This document shows, in pieces, positions 35,615 through 44,800 of a stretch of DNA of 64,000 bases (positions are counted from its first letter, which is position 1; each line of letters opens with the position of its first letter). Origin of the DNA: Solimonas sp. SE-A11. GTDB taxonomy: Bacteria; Pseudomonadota; Gammaproteobacteria; Nevskiales; Nevskiaceae. The notes under the pieces were generated by a model. That model did not search any database. It was not told the DNA's origin and worked only from the letters and a program-made list of their open reading frames with translations. The translations under genes were made by a program, and so were the position numbers. The stretch is from contig NZ_JAUASX010000007.1 of NCBI RefSeq assembly GCF_030345715.1, positions 147,078 through 211,077 of the forward strand, in the 5' to 3' direction.

Positions 35615-36424
35615 ATGGATCGCTACGCCGTCATCGGCTCTCCCGTCAGCCACAGCAAATCTCCCTTCATCCACGGCCGTTTCGCCGAGGCGACGGGACA
35701 GTCCCTGGGTTACGAAGCCATCGAGATTGCCCCCGCGGCGCTGGCCGAGCGCCTGGCACAGCTCCACGCCGAAGGCTACCGCGGCTTCAACGTCACGCTG
35801 CCGCACAAGCTGGCGGTGGCCAAGCTCTGCGGCCAGGTCAGCGAGCGGGCCCAGCTGGCCGGCGCCGTGAACACGCTGCTGCGCACCGAGGACGGCTGGC
35901 AGGGCGACAACAGCGATGGCGAGGGATTCATCACCGACCTGCGCCGCAACTGCGGCATCGAGCTGGCCGGCAAGCGCGTGCTGGTGATCGGCGCCGGCGG
36001 CGCCGCGCGCGGCATCCTGCAGCCGCTGCTGGCGGAGAAGCCCGCCGAGCTGGTGCTGTCCAGCCGCAACCCCTGGAAGCCGGAAGAGATCGCCGAGCAG
36101 TTCAAGCCGCAGGGCCACATCACTCCGCGCACGCACGCCGCGCTCAAGGGCGACCTCTACGACGTGATCGTCAACGCCGTCTCCACCGGCCACCAGGGTT
36201 TCATGCCGAAGATGCCGGGCCAGCTGCTCGCGCCGGGCGGCGCCTGCTATGACCTGAGCTATGGCCAGGCCCACGAGCCCTTCGCCGCCTGGGCCCGTGC
36301 CCAGGGCGCGGCGCGCATCGCCGACGGCCTCGGCATGCTGGTGGAGCAGGCCGCGGTGAGCTTCGCCCTGTGGCGCGGCGTGCGTCCGGAAACCGCCGCC
36401 GTGCTGAAGGAACTGCGCGGCTGA
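35615..36424 (+). CDS. aroE: Shikimate 5-dehydrogenase
   Basis: A 269-residue NADP-dependent AroE, reducing 3-dehydroshikimate to shikimate. Shikimate-binding SHSKSP (12-17), catalytic Lys65 in NVTLPHK and Asp101 in QGDNSDGEG are present, followed by the NADP loop GAGGAARG (126-133). The C-terminal LGMLVEQAAVSFALWRG is typical. The ATG at 35615 starts the standard YAVIGSPVSHSKSP motif; the long upstream open frame is rejected. The coiled-coil gene follows 74 bases downstream. Confidence 0.95.
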   Translation: MDRYAVIGSPVSHSKSPFIHGRFAEATGQSLGYEAIEIAPAALAERLAQLHAEGYRGFNVTLPHKLAVAKLCGQVSERAQLAGAVNTLLRTEDGWQGDNSDGEGFITDLRRNCGIELAGKRVLVIGAGGAARGILQPLLAEKPAELVLSSRNPWKPEEIAEQFKPQGHITPRTHAALKGDLYDVIVNAVSTGHQGFMPKMPGQLLAPGGACYDLSYGQAHEPFAAWARAQGAARIADGLGMLVEQAAVSFALWRGVRPETAAVLKELRG

Positions 36425-36498
36425 TCGAGGCGGCGGCAGTCGCGCCACCCGCCCCCATCCGCTACGCTTCGGCGATCCGTCTGCCCACAGGATCGCCC

Positions 36499-37026
36499 AT
36501 GCGTACTCCGTCCCGCCTGCTGCTCGCCGCCCTCGTCCTTGCCGCCGCCCCGGCCTTCGCCGAGGAGCCGATGGACGCGCCGCCGCGCGGCCCCGTGTTC
36601 GAAGCCACCGACGACTCGGCCAAGCTCAAGCAGCAACTGGCCGACGTGCAGGAACTGTCCAACGGCCTGCGCGACCAGATCGACTCCACGCAGGCCGCCG
36701 CCGATGCCGCCCGCGCGGAAGCCGAGGTGCTGCGCCAGCAGCGCGATGCCCTGCAGGCCCGTATCGCCAGCCTGCAGCGCCACGCCCAGGTCAGCGAGGA
36801 CGTGCCGGCTACCGCCGCCAAGGATGCGGAGCTGGCCAGGCTGCGCGCCGAGCTGTCGGCCGCCCAGCAGGCCCGCGACAACTCCGCCGCCGACGCCCGC
36901 AACCTGGCCAAGGAGCTGGCGCTGACCCGTACCGACCGCGACAAGTACCAGCGCAGCAGCATCGAGGACCGCTCCAAGGTGGACCTGCTCAACGGTGACC
37001 TCAACGCCTGCCTGAGCGGCCGCTGA
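36499..37026 (+). CDS. Periplasmic coiled-coil protein
   Basis: A 175-residue protein with a cleavable signal peptide (MRTPSRLLLAALVLAAAPAFAEE, cut after AFA) and then an almost continuous heptad-rich region from about residue 40 to 160 (KLKQQLADVQELSNGLRDQI; AEAEVLRQQRDALQARIASL). It ends NGDLNACLSGR. No enzymatic domain is visible. It overlaps the next gene by one base (TGATG), so the two are translationally coupled. A role as a structural or scaffold protein of the envelope is inference. Confidence 0.7.
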   Translation: MRTPSRLLLAALVLAAAPAFAEEPMDAPPRGPVFEATDDSAKLKQQLADVQELSNGLRDQIDSTQAAADAARAEAEVLRQQRDALQARIASLQRHAQVSEDVPATAAKDAELARLRAELSAAQQARDNSAADARNLAKELALTRTDRDKYQRSSIEDRSKVDLLNGDLNACLSGR

Positions 37027-37340
37027 TGGAACCCTTCGCGCAGCGCGCCGCATCGGCGCAAAGCCTCTGGCGCGACGGCGACGCCGCGCTGGCCTCCGGC
37101 CAGCCGGAACAGGCCTATCGCTACTACACGGCCGCGCACGACCAGGTCACGGACTGCCCGAAGCTGCACCTGGAGGCGCACCGCCGGCTGCGCCGCGTTA
37201 CCCGCCAGCGCCATCCGCGCGGCGAGTACCTGACCGACACCCTGCTGCTGAAGCTGGCGCCGCTGGGCGTGTTCGAGCTGATCGCCCTGTATTTCCGCTC
37301 CCGCGTGGCGGGCAGCGCGGAGTGCCGGCGCAGCGCCTGA
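37026..37340 (+). CDS. Small hypothetical protein, TPR-like
   Basis: A 104-residue protein. The middle reads WRDGDAALASGQPEQAYRYY, which looks like one TPR helix pair, followed by a hydrophobic patch (LLLKLAPLGVFELIALYF) that could be a membrane or hydrophobic helix. Its ATG shares a base with the stop codon of the coiled-coil gene, which suggests a shared operon. Function is unknown. It is followed by a repeat-rich gap of 237 bases. Confidence 0.55.
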   Translation: MEPFAQRAASAQSLWRDGDAALASGQPEQAYRYYTAAHDQVTDCPKLHLEAHRRLRRVTRQRHPRGEYLTDTLLLKLAPLGVFELIALYFRSRVAGSAECRRSA

Positions 37341-37370
37341 AGGCGCCTTGGGGATGCGCTGATCTGGTTG

Positions 37371-37480
37371 CCGCTCGCCCTGAGCCTGTCGAAGGGTGGT
37401 CGGCTACCCATTGAGTGACCTTGCGGGAAGTCCGCCCATGCTTCGATCCTTCGACAGGCCCAGGGCTTCAGCACGAACGG
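37371..37480. repeat. Paired CCTGAGCCTGTCGAAGG repeat
   Basis: The left arm, CTCGCCCTGAGCCTGTCGAA, then GG, lies at 37371-37395, and the right arm (CCTTCGACAGGC, then TTCAGCACGAACGG) lies at 37448-37480, forming an imperfect stem. It is the second of three copies; the third at 62477-62569 is the best paired. No gene lies between 37341 and 37577. Confidence 0.7.
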
Positions 37481-37577
37481 ACTTCTTCGGAGCTTCCTTG
37501 GGTCGTACAACTACCCTTTGGGGGTGAGCTGATGTGCCCTGCGCAGAGGTAAAATATGCGCAGGGAAGAGGATCAGC

Positions 37578-38060
37578 ATGAGTACCGAATACCATCCGGC
37601 GGCTATCGCCGCCACCGACGTCGCCCCCCGCGCCAAGCCCAGCAACTACCCGGAACCCTTCGCCTCGCGCGTCTCGGGCCGGCAGAAGCGTGCCCTGGGC
37701 GAGGCCTTCGGCCTGCGCAACTTCGGCGTGAACCTGACGCGCCTGCAGCCGGGCGCGATCTCGGCCCTGCGCCACAGCCACTCGCGCCAGGACGAGTTCA
37801 TCTACATCCTCGAGGGCCACCCGGTGCTGGTCACCGACCAGGGGGAGACGCCGTTGGAGCCGGGCATGTGCGCGGGCTTCCGCGCCGGCAGCAACAACGC
37901 GCACCACCTGGTGAACCGCGGCGACGAGCTGGTGGTGTACCTGGAAGTGGGCGACCGCACGCGCGGCGATTCGGTGAACTACCCGGACGACGATCTCGCG
38001 GCGGTGATCGGCCCCGACGGCGGCTGGCAGTTCGCGCACAAGGACGGGCGGTCGTACTGA
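37578..38060 (+). CDS. Cupin domain protein
   Basis: A 160-residue single-domain cupin. Motif 1 is visible as LRHSHSRQDEFIYILEG (HxH, then E and G), and motif 2 as GSNNAHHLVNRG. The metal-binding His and Glu are all present, so it can bind a divalent metal. The substrate is unknown; related YP_-type cupins are often annotated only as cupin. An AAGAGG element precedes the ATG. Directly downstream is a perfect 25-bp inverted repeat. Confidence 0.82.
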   Translation: MSTEYHPAAIAATDVAPRAKPSNYPEPFASRVSGRQKRALGEAFGLRNFGVNLTRLQPGAISALRHSHSRQDEFIYILEGHPVLVTDQGETPLEPGMCAGFRAGSNNAHHLVNRGDELVVYLEVGDRTRGDSVNYPDDDLAAVIGPDGGWQFAHKDGRSY

Positions 38061-38074
38061 GCGGCCCGCTCGCT

Positions 38075-38130
38075 TCGCAGGAGCGGCCGTTGGCCGCGAA
38101 CTCGCTCGCGGCCAACGGCCGCTCCTGCGA
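38075..38130. repeat. Perfect 25-bp inverted repeat
   Basis: Arms at 38075-38099 and 38106-38130 are exact reverse complements with a 6-base loop. Each arm contains GGAGCGGCCGTTGGCCGCG. It fills the gap between two convergent genes (cupin ends at 38060, the acyltransferase stop is at 38141) and could block transcription from both sides as a hairpin, though no T-run follows. Confidence 0.85.
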
Positions 38131-38140
38131 GTGATTCCGG

Positions 38141-39073
38141 TCAGGCCTGCGCCGCGGGCCGCTGCGACATCGCCGGCCGGTCCACCAGCATGCGCTCCAG
38201 GCGCGCGTCCTTGCGCTGCCACAGGCCGTTGACCCAGGCCTGGAAGCGCGCGCGGAATTCCGCGTCGCCGTCGTAGTCGCCGTGCAGCAACTCGGCCGGC
38301 ACCGGCAGCAGGTCGACGTGCATCGCCAACTGGTCCTGCTCGCCGCAGAGCCAGCTCCAGACCAGGCCCTTGGTGGCGGGCTGGTAGGCGATGGTGACGT
38401 CCACGATGCCGGCGAACTGCTCGCCCATCGCGTTGAGCGTGAACGACAGCCCGGCGGCCTTGGGCTTGAGCAGGTGCTTGTAGGGAGAGCCGCTGGCCTG
38501 GCGCTTGGCCTCGGTGAAGCGGGTGCCTTCCAGGAAATTCACCACCGTCACCGGCTCGCTGCGGTAGACCTCGCAGGCACGGCGCGTGGCTTCCAGGTCC
38601 TGCCCGCGCAGCGCCGGGTTGGCGGCGATAGCCTCGCGCGAGTGGCGCTTCATGAAGGGGAAGTCCATGGCCCAGCACACCAGCCCGATGATCGGCACGA
38701 AGATCAGCTGCTGCTTCATGAAGAAGCGCGCGAACGGCGTGCGGCCGTGCAGCAGGTCGAACAGCACCAGGATATCGGCCCAGCTCTGGTGGTTGCTGAT
38801 CAGCAGATAGCTCTTGCCCGGCTCCAGGCGGCCGCGCACATCGATGTCCCACCGCAGCGGGTGGATGAAGCGGTACAGCAGGTGGTTGCTGCCGACCCAT
38901 TGTGTGGCGATCCACACGCAGTAGCGGCTGGCGGCACGCTGCAGGGCATGCACCGGCACCAGCTTGAGCAACAGGCCCGGCAGCATCGCCGTGAACCAGA
39001 ACAGCAGCACCGCCAGCATCATCGAGAACTTGATGATGCCAACGAGGTACCCGGGTAGCAGGATCGAAAACAT
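38141..39073 (-). CDS. PlsC-like 1-acylglycerol-3-phosphate acyltransferase family protein (YihG type)
   Basis: A 310-residue membrane acyltransferase. Two N-terminal hydrophobic segments (about 5-35) precede the catalytic motif NHQSWAD (94-100, HX4D), acceptor site FPFMKRHS, and EGTR (182-185). Length and motifs match YihG/PlsC-like enzymes that acylate lysophosphatidic acid; it is longer than the standard PlsC (about 240). It would work at the inner membrane in phospholipid synthesis or remodelling. It is convergent with the cupin gene and downstream of hemE on the same strand, 83 bases apart. Confidence 0.88.
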   Translation of the reverse strand: MFSILLPGYLVGIIKFSMMLAVLLFWFTAMLPGLLLKLVPVHALQRAASRYCVWIATQWVGSNHLLYRFIHPLRWDIDVRGRLEPGKSYLLISNHQSWADILVLFDLLHGRTPFARFFMKQQLIFVPIIGLVCWAMDFPFMKRHSREAIAANPALRGQDLEATRRACEVYRSEPVTVVNFLEGTRFTEAKRQASGSPYKHLLKPKAAGLSFTLNAMGEQFAGIVDVTIAYQPATKGLVWSWLCGEQDQLAMHVDLLPVPAELLHGDYDGDAEFRARFQAWVNGLWQRKDARLERMLVDRPAMSQRPAAQA

Positions 39074-39156
39074 ACGCCGACTCTCCCTCGGCCGCAGTTA
39101 TATGCCGACCAGTCTTACCGCCGCCGCTGACCGCAGGCTGAACGCCAGCGCCCTTC

Positions 39157-40212
39157 CTACTTGTGGTACGCCGGACTCAGCTGGCGGACCGCCTCGATCA
39201 TCGCCCCTGCATGCTCCGGTGGCGTCTGCGGCAGGATGCCGTGACCCAGGTTGAACACGTGCCCCGGGCCATGGCCGAAGTCCTGCAGGATCCGCGCCAC
39301 TTCCGCCTCGATGCGTTCCGGCCGTGCGAACAGCGACAGCGGGTCCATGTTGCCCTGCAACGCCACCTTGTCGCCGACGCGCGCACGCGCCACCGACAGG
39401 TCCGTGGTCCAGTCCACACCCAACGCGTCACAGCCCGTGGCCGCCATGCGCTCCAGATGCTGGCCGCCGTTCTTGGTGAACAGGATCACCGGCAGCTGCG
39501 GCGCCACCCGCTTGAGGTGCGCCACGATGCGCTGCATCGGCTGCAGCGAGAAGCGCTCGTACAGGCCCGGGCTCAGCACGCCGCCCCAGGTGTCGAACAC
39601 CATGACGGCGTTCACGCCGGCGGCGATCTGCGCTTCCAGGTAGAGGCTGACGCTGGCCGACAGCTTGGCCAGCAGGCTGTCCAGCATCTCCGGCGCGTCG
39701 AAGGCCATGCGCTTGATGTTGGCGTAGTCCGAACCGCCGGCGCCTTCCACCATGTAGGTGGCCAGGGTCCAGGGGCTGCCGGCGAAGCCGATCAGCGGCA
39801 GCTTGCTGCCCAGCGCGCCGCGGATGGTGCGCACCGCGTCCATCACGTAGCGCAGCTCGCCCTCCGGGTCCGGCACGCCGATGGCCTCGATCGCGTGCGC
39901 GTCGCGCACCGGGCGGTCGAACACCGGGCCCTCGCCCTCGACGAAGCGCAGGCCCAGGCCCATCGCATCGGGAATGGTCAGGATGTCGGAGAACAGGATC
40001 GCCGCGTCCAGCGGGTAGCGCGCCAGCGGCTGCAACGTGACCTCGCAGCACAGCTCCGGGTTGCGGCACAGCGCCATGAAGTCCTTGGCCTTCTTGCGCG
40101 ACTCGCGGTACTCCGGCAGGTAGCGGCCGGCCTGGCGCATCATCCACACCGGGGTGCGGTCCACCGGCTGGCGCTTCAGGGCCCGCAGGAAACGATCGTT
40201 ATCAAGCTGCAC
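39157..40212 (-). CDS. hemE: Uroporphyrinogen decarboxylase
   Basis: A 351-residue HemE, which converts uroporphyrinogen III to coproporphyrinogen III. The substrate-binding [11 protein letters not shown], catalytic Asp in [10 protein letters not shown] and [10 protein letters not shown] are present, with length near the usual 354. Start is GTG at 40212 ([20 protein letters not shown]); it lies 11 bases inside the end of pyrF, so pyrF and hemE are coupled. Residues upstream are not of the family. hemB lies about 8 kb away on the other strand. Confidence 0.94.
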   Translation of the reverse strand: MQLDNDRFLRALKRQPVDRTPVWMMRQAGRYLPEYRESRKKAKDFMALCRNPELCCEVTLQPLARYPLDAAILFSDILTIPDAMGLGLRFVEGEGPVFDRPVRDAHAIEAIGVPDPEGELRYVMDAVRTIRGALGSKLPLIGFAGSPWTLATYMVEGAGGSDYANIKRMAFDAPEMLDSLLAKLSASVSLYLEAQIAAGVNAVMVFDTWGGVLSPGLYERFSLQPMQRIVAHLKRVAPQLPVILFTKNGGQHLERMAATGCDALGVDWTTDLSVARARVGDKVALQGNMDPLSLFARPERIEAEVARILQDFGHGPGHVFNLGHGILPQTPPEHAGAMIEAVRQLSPAYHK

Positions 40213-40918
40213 GGAGAGCCTCGGCAATTTCGGTCTGGATGGCCTGCGCCATGGCGCGCGGGTCGGCGGCGTCGCGGATCGGGCGCCCCACCACAAGGTA
40301 ATCGGCGCCGGCGCGGATCGCGGCGGCGGGGGTCATGATGCGCTTCTGGTCGGCTTCTACGCGGTTTTCCACCGGGCGGATGCCGGGGGTCACGCAGATC
40401 AGCTCGCGCGGGGCCTCGCGGCGCAGGCGCTCCACCTCCAGGCCCGAGGACACCACGCCGTCGCAGCCGGCCTGCAGCGAGCGGCGCGCGCGGGACAGCA
40501 CCAGTTCGGCCACGTCCACCGCAAAGCCCAGGTCGTTCAGGTCGCCCTGGTCCAGGCTGGTCAGCGCGGTCACGGCCAGCACCTTGGTATTGCCGGACTT
40601 GGCCTTGGCCGCCGCTTCCATGATCGACTGGTTGCCGTGGATGGTGCAGAAATCGGCGCCGCGCTCGCTCAGGTTCTTCACCGCGCGCGCCACGGTCTCG
40701 GGGATGTCGAAGAACTTCAGGTCCACGAAGACCTTCTTGTCCTGGGCCTTGAGCCAGTCCAGCAGCTCGAAGAAGCCCGGCGCCATCAGCAGCTCCATGC
40801 CGATCTTGTAGAAACGCACCGAGTCGCCGAGGCGCTGGACCAGCGCGCGGGCTTCGGGGGCGGCGGGAACGTCGAGCGCGGCGATCAGGCGCTCGTCGGC
40901 GGGGATGTTCTTGGACAC
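40202..40918 (-). CDS. pyrF: Orotidine 5'-phosphate decarboxylase
   Basis: A 238-residue PyrF, removing CO2 from OMP to give UMP. The catalytic Lys-Asp region [14 protein letters not shown] and the phosphate-binding end [12 protein letters not shown] are present; the start [15 protein letters not shown] is the usual N-terminus. It starts with GTG. Its last 11 bases overlap hemE. Between it and the 242-residue hypothetical gene upstream are 55 bases. Confidence 0.93.
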   Translation of the reverse strand: MSKNIPADERLIAALDVPAAPEARALVQRLGDSVRFYKIGMELLMAPGFFELLDWLKAQDKKVFVDLKFFDIPETVARAVKNLSERGADFCTIHGNQSIMEAAAKAKSGNTKVLAVTALTSLDQGDLNDLGFAVDVAELVLSRARRSLQAGCDGVVSSGLEVERLRREAPRELICVTPGIRPVENRVEADQKRIMTPAAAIRAGADYLVVGRPIRDAADPRAMAQAIQTEIAEALRAA

Positions 40919-40973
40919 GAGTGGATTCCGGACGCCGCGGGGCGCGGGCAGGCCGGTATTTTACAGCTTCAGG

Positions 40974-41702
40974 CTACCAGTAGGCCTTCAGCCAGCTGCC
41001 GAAACCCTTTGCGCTGAGCCACAGCCACTGGCCCACACCCACGGTCGGCATGCCATCGTCATGCATCGGCGACGGCGAAGCCTGCGGCGGCGGCTCGGGC
41101 TCGAACTCGTCCGGATCGGCCTGCCCCCGCAGCAGCGCGCCCGGCTTGCGCGGCAACTCGCGTGGACGGATCTGCAGCCAGCCGCGCATCGCCAGGGCCT
41201 GGGCCTGCCACAGCGCGCGGCCATCGGCGGTCCATTCGAAGCCGTGGCGCGAACCCGCGAGTTCTGCCGCGGTACGCTCCAGGATCGGCCCCGGCATCAC
41301 CGAGGTGTCATGCCGGCGCAGCGCCTCAACCAGGCCCGGGGCCTGCTCGCGCGCCAGGGCGAAGATCGACAGCACCAGCCGCGCCGGCAGGGCGTGGCCG
41401 TCGGAGCTGACCAGCTGCAGCTCCAGCGACAGGGTCTGCGGCATCTCCGGGTCGGGCTGGTTTGGCGCATAGCTCATGGGGTCCAGCGCGCGCAGCTGCC
41501 AGTTAGCCGGCGGCGGCTGCCCCAGCATCTGCATCAGCACGGTACCCATCGGCGGCTGCGGCGGCGGGGCCGCCTGCGACAGCTGCAGCACCGGAACCTT
41601 GAGCGTCGGCATGTCCATGGCCAGTGCGAACGCCGGCAGCCCGCCAGGATTCAAGCGACTGGCGGTGGGCTGCAACGCGGCACTGGATAGGTCGATGCGC
41701 AT
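40974..41702 (-). CDS. Hypothetical protein
   Basis: A 242-residue protein without a signal peptide or membrane segment. It begins with MRIDLSSAALQPTASRLNPG. The N-terminal third is Pro/Gln-rich, the middle is more ordered (LSLELQLVSSDGHALPARLV), and the C-terminus is short and Trp-rich (VGQWLWLSAKGFGSWLKAYW). Codon use and GC are like its neighbours, supporting a real gene. It lies between hrpA and pyrF on the same strand. No family is recognised with confidence. Confidence 0.55.
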   Translation of the reverse strand: MRIDLSSAALQPTASRLNPGGLPAFALAMDMPTLKVPVLQLSQAAPPPQPPMGTVLMQMLGQPPPANWQLRALDPMSYAPNQPDPEMPQTLSLELQLVSSDGHALPARLVLSIFALAREQAPGLVEALRRHDTSVMPGPILERTAAELAGSRHGFEWTADGRALWQAQALAMRGWLQIRPRELPRKPGALLRGQADPDEFEPEPPPQASPSPMHDDGMPTVGVGQWLWLSAKGFGSWLKAYW

Positions 41703-41872
41703 GGCCTGGATCTGATGGTCATCCGGGTAGCGGCCATGTTTTCCGTAACTTTAGGCTGGGGTCCCCTGAATCCCCCGGCTTTGGTCTCTTGCGGACCGGG
41801 CCTGCTGTCATTTTATCCTGACACAACGTAGGAAAAATAGCACAAACGGGGGATATGCCTTGCCCGCAGCGG

Positions 41873-44800
41873 CTAGGGCGTCTCGGCCACCAGTGCCGTG
41901 ATGCGCGCCGCGCTGGGCGAGCCCTGGGCCTTCAATTCCTGTGCAAACAAGGTGATACGCCACTCTTCCAGCATCCAGCGGGCGGCGTGGAAGGGGCCGG
42001 GCAGCTTGGCGACCAGGGGCTGAACCTGGCGGGTCAGCTCCTCGTCTCGGGCGGGCTTGTTCTGCAGGCGGTCCAGCCGGATGCCGAAGGCGCGCAGGTA
42101 GACCGCCATGCGCGCCCATTGGGGCTCCGGGATCGCGTCCAGGAAGCCCTCCGAAAACAGGCTGCTGAGCTGCTGGCGCAGGTCCGCCAGCGGCACCGGC
42201 CAGCGGTTGCCCAGGGCATCGAGCTTCTTGCGCAGCTCCGCGGCGGTGCCCAGCCAGGCTGCCAGTTCGTCCAGCCGCTTGTAGGCCTCGATGCTGAAGG
42301 CGCCGCGCTTCTCCAGCGCCTGCTGGAAGCCGGCCTTGTCGCGGATCGGCGCCGCCAGCAGCACCTGCTCGGCGGCGCGGCGCGCCAGGGCGTCGGCCAC
42401 CGCCTCCGGTGCCAGCTTCAGGCTCATCAGCTGCAGGCCGAGCTTGCTCTTCACCGCCTTGAGCAGGTCGCGCGTGCGATCCGGCATGCGCGCCAGCAGC
42501 AGCGTGCGCGTGCCGGCGCGATGCGCCTCGGCTGCCGCCTCGGGCGATTCGAACAGCCGCAGGTTGGCCTTCTCGCCCTCGGCCTGCAGCGCCGGCCAGG
42601 CCTTGGCACCGGCCATCGGCACCGTCTCCGGCAGCTTCTCGAAATCCCAGTCGCCGAGGTTGTCGCGCTTCCACTGCCTGAGCGTGTCGTCGCGCGTGGC
42701 CGCCGTGTTCAGGGCCTGCCGCGCCTGCCCGGCGAAGCGGCCCTGCAGCGACGCCAGCGTGTTGCCGGTGCCCAGCAGCTTGCCCTGCGCGTCTTCCAGT
42801 TGCAGCCGCGGCACCAGGTGGGATTCCAGCTTGTCGGGCGCGAAGGACTCGAGCGTGATCGGCGCGCCGGTCATGGACTTCAGTGCCTCGGCCATGGCCT
42901 CGACGATGGGGCGCTCCGGCGGCGGATCGAAGCGCTCCGCCAGCGCGCGGGCGTATTCCGCCGCCGGCGTGCAGTAGCGCCGTAGCGCATTGGGCAGCGT
43001 ACGGATCAGCCCCTCGATCTTGGCCGTGCGCAGGCCCGGCACCAGCCAGTCGAAGACGTGCTCGGGCAGCGTGTGCACCGCCGCCAGCGGCACGTGGAAG
43101 GTGACGCCGTCATGCTCCTCGCCCGGCTCGTGCGAATAGCTCAGGCCCAGGCGCTGGCCGGCGATGTCCATGTGATCCGGGAACTGCGATTCCACGTTGG
43201 CGTCCGCGCCGGGGCGCAGCACGTCCGCCTCCTGCATGCGCATCTGCGACTGCGCCTTGGGGTCGTGGCGCAGCCAGTCCTTCAACTGCCGCGTGGTGCA
43301 GATGTTCTCCGGCAAGCGCTCCAGGTAGAAGCGCTCCAGCTGCTCGTCGTTGGCCAGCAGGTCGGGCCGGCGCAGGCGCGCCTCTTTGTCCTGCACCTCT
43401 TCGATCAGCGCCAGGTTCTGCTCCAGGAACGAGGGCTTGCGTGACATCTCGCCGCGCAGCAGCGCCTCGCGCACGAAGATGGCGCGCGCCTCCACCGGGT
43501 TGGTGGCGCCGTAGTTGCGCTGGCGCGTCAGCAGTGGCAGGCCCAGCAGGCTGACATGCTCGGTGGCAGTGACCTCGCCGCGCTCGGAGTGCCACTCCGG
43601 GTGCAGCACGTTGCGCTTGATCAGGTGCGCGCCGACACGCTCCAGCCATTCCGGCTCCACCGACGCATTGGTGCGCGCGAACAGCTGGCTGGTCTGCGCC
43701 AGCTGCGCGCTCATCAGCCACTGTGGGCCCTTCTTGGCCAGCGCCGAGCCGGGGTGAATGCGGAAGCGGCGGTTGCGCGGCCCCTGGTACTCACCCTTCT
43801 CCGGCAGCTTGAGGCCGATATGGTCGATCAGGCCGGCCAGGAGCGCCTCGTGCAGCTGCGGATACAGCGCGTCCAGGTCCTTCGGCTTGAGCCGCGCCGG
43901 CTCGCCCTTGATGCCGAGCATGTCGCGCAGCTGGCGGTAGACCTGCTCCCATTCCTCCATGCGCAGGAAATTCACGAAGTGCTCGCGGCAAACGCGGCGC
44001 AGCTGTCGGTTGGAGGACTCGTCGCTCCAGGTCTTCCAGCGCTGCCAGAGATTGAGCAGCGTCAGGAAGTCCGACTTCGGGTGCTGCCAGCTCTTGTGCG
44101 CGCTGCGCGCCGCGTCCTGCGCATCGGGCGGCACCTCATGCGGGTCCTGCACCGACATCGCCGCCGCCAGCACGCAGATCGCGTCGGCCTGCGCCTTGCC
44201 GCGCCCAGCCAGCGCGATGCGCGCCACGCGTGGGTCCAGCGGCAGGCGCGACAGCTCCTCGCCCAGCGGCGTCAGCTTGCGCCAGTCGTCCAGCGCGCCG
44301 AGCGTCTGCAGCAGGCGGTAGGCGTCGCTGACGTTGCGCGAGTCCGGCGCGTCCACCCAGGGGAAGTCGTCCACCTCGCCCAGGCCCAGCGCGATCATGC
44401 TCAGGATCACGCCCGCCAGGTTGGCGCGCTTGATCTCCGGATCGGTGAAGGCCGGGCGCGCGGCGAAGTCGTCCTCCGCATAGAGGCGGATGCAGATGCC
44501 CGGCCCCAGTCGCCCGCAACGGCCGGCGCGCTGGTTGGCCGCCGCCTGCGACACCGGCTCGATCTGCAGCTGCTGCACGCCGGTGCGCGGCGAGAAGCGG
44601 TTGAGGCGCGCGGTGCCGGTATCCACCACGTAGCGGATGCCCGGCACGGTGACCGAGGTCTCCGCCACGTTGGTGGCCAGCACGATGCGCGGCTGGCTGC
44701 CGCGCGAGAACACCTTGTCCTGCGCCTGTGCCGCCAGGCGCGAGTACAGCGGCAGCACCTCGGCGCGCGGGAAGCGGCCACTGAGCACGCGGTCCGCATC

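Noticed and set aside
37341..37577. CRISPR-like repeats
   Set aside because: Only two related arms in opposite orientation, no regular spacers and no cas genes; they are palindromic repeats.
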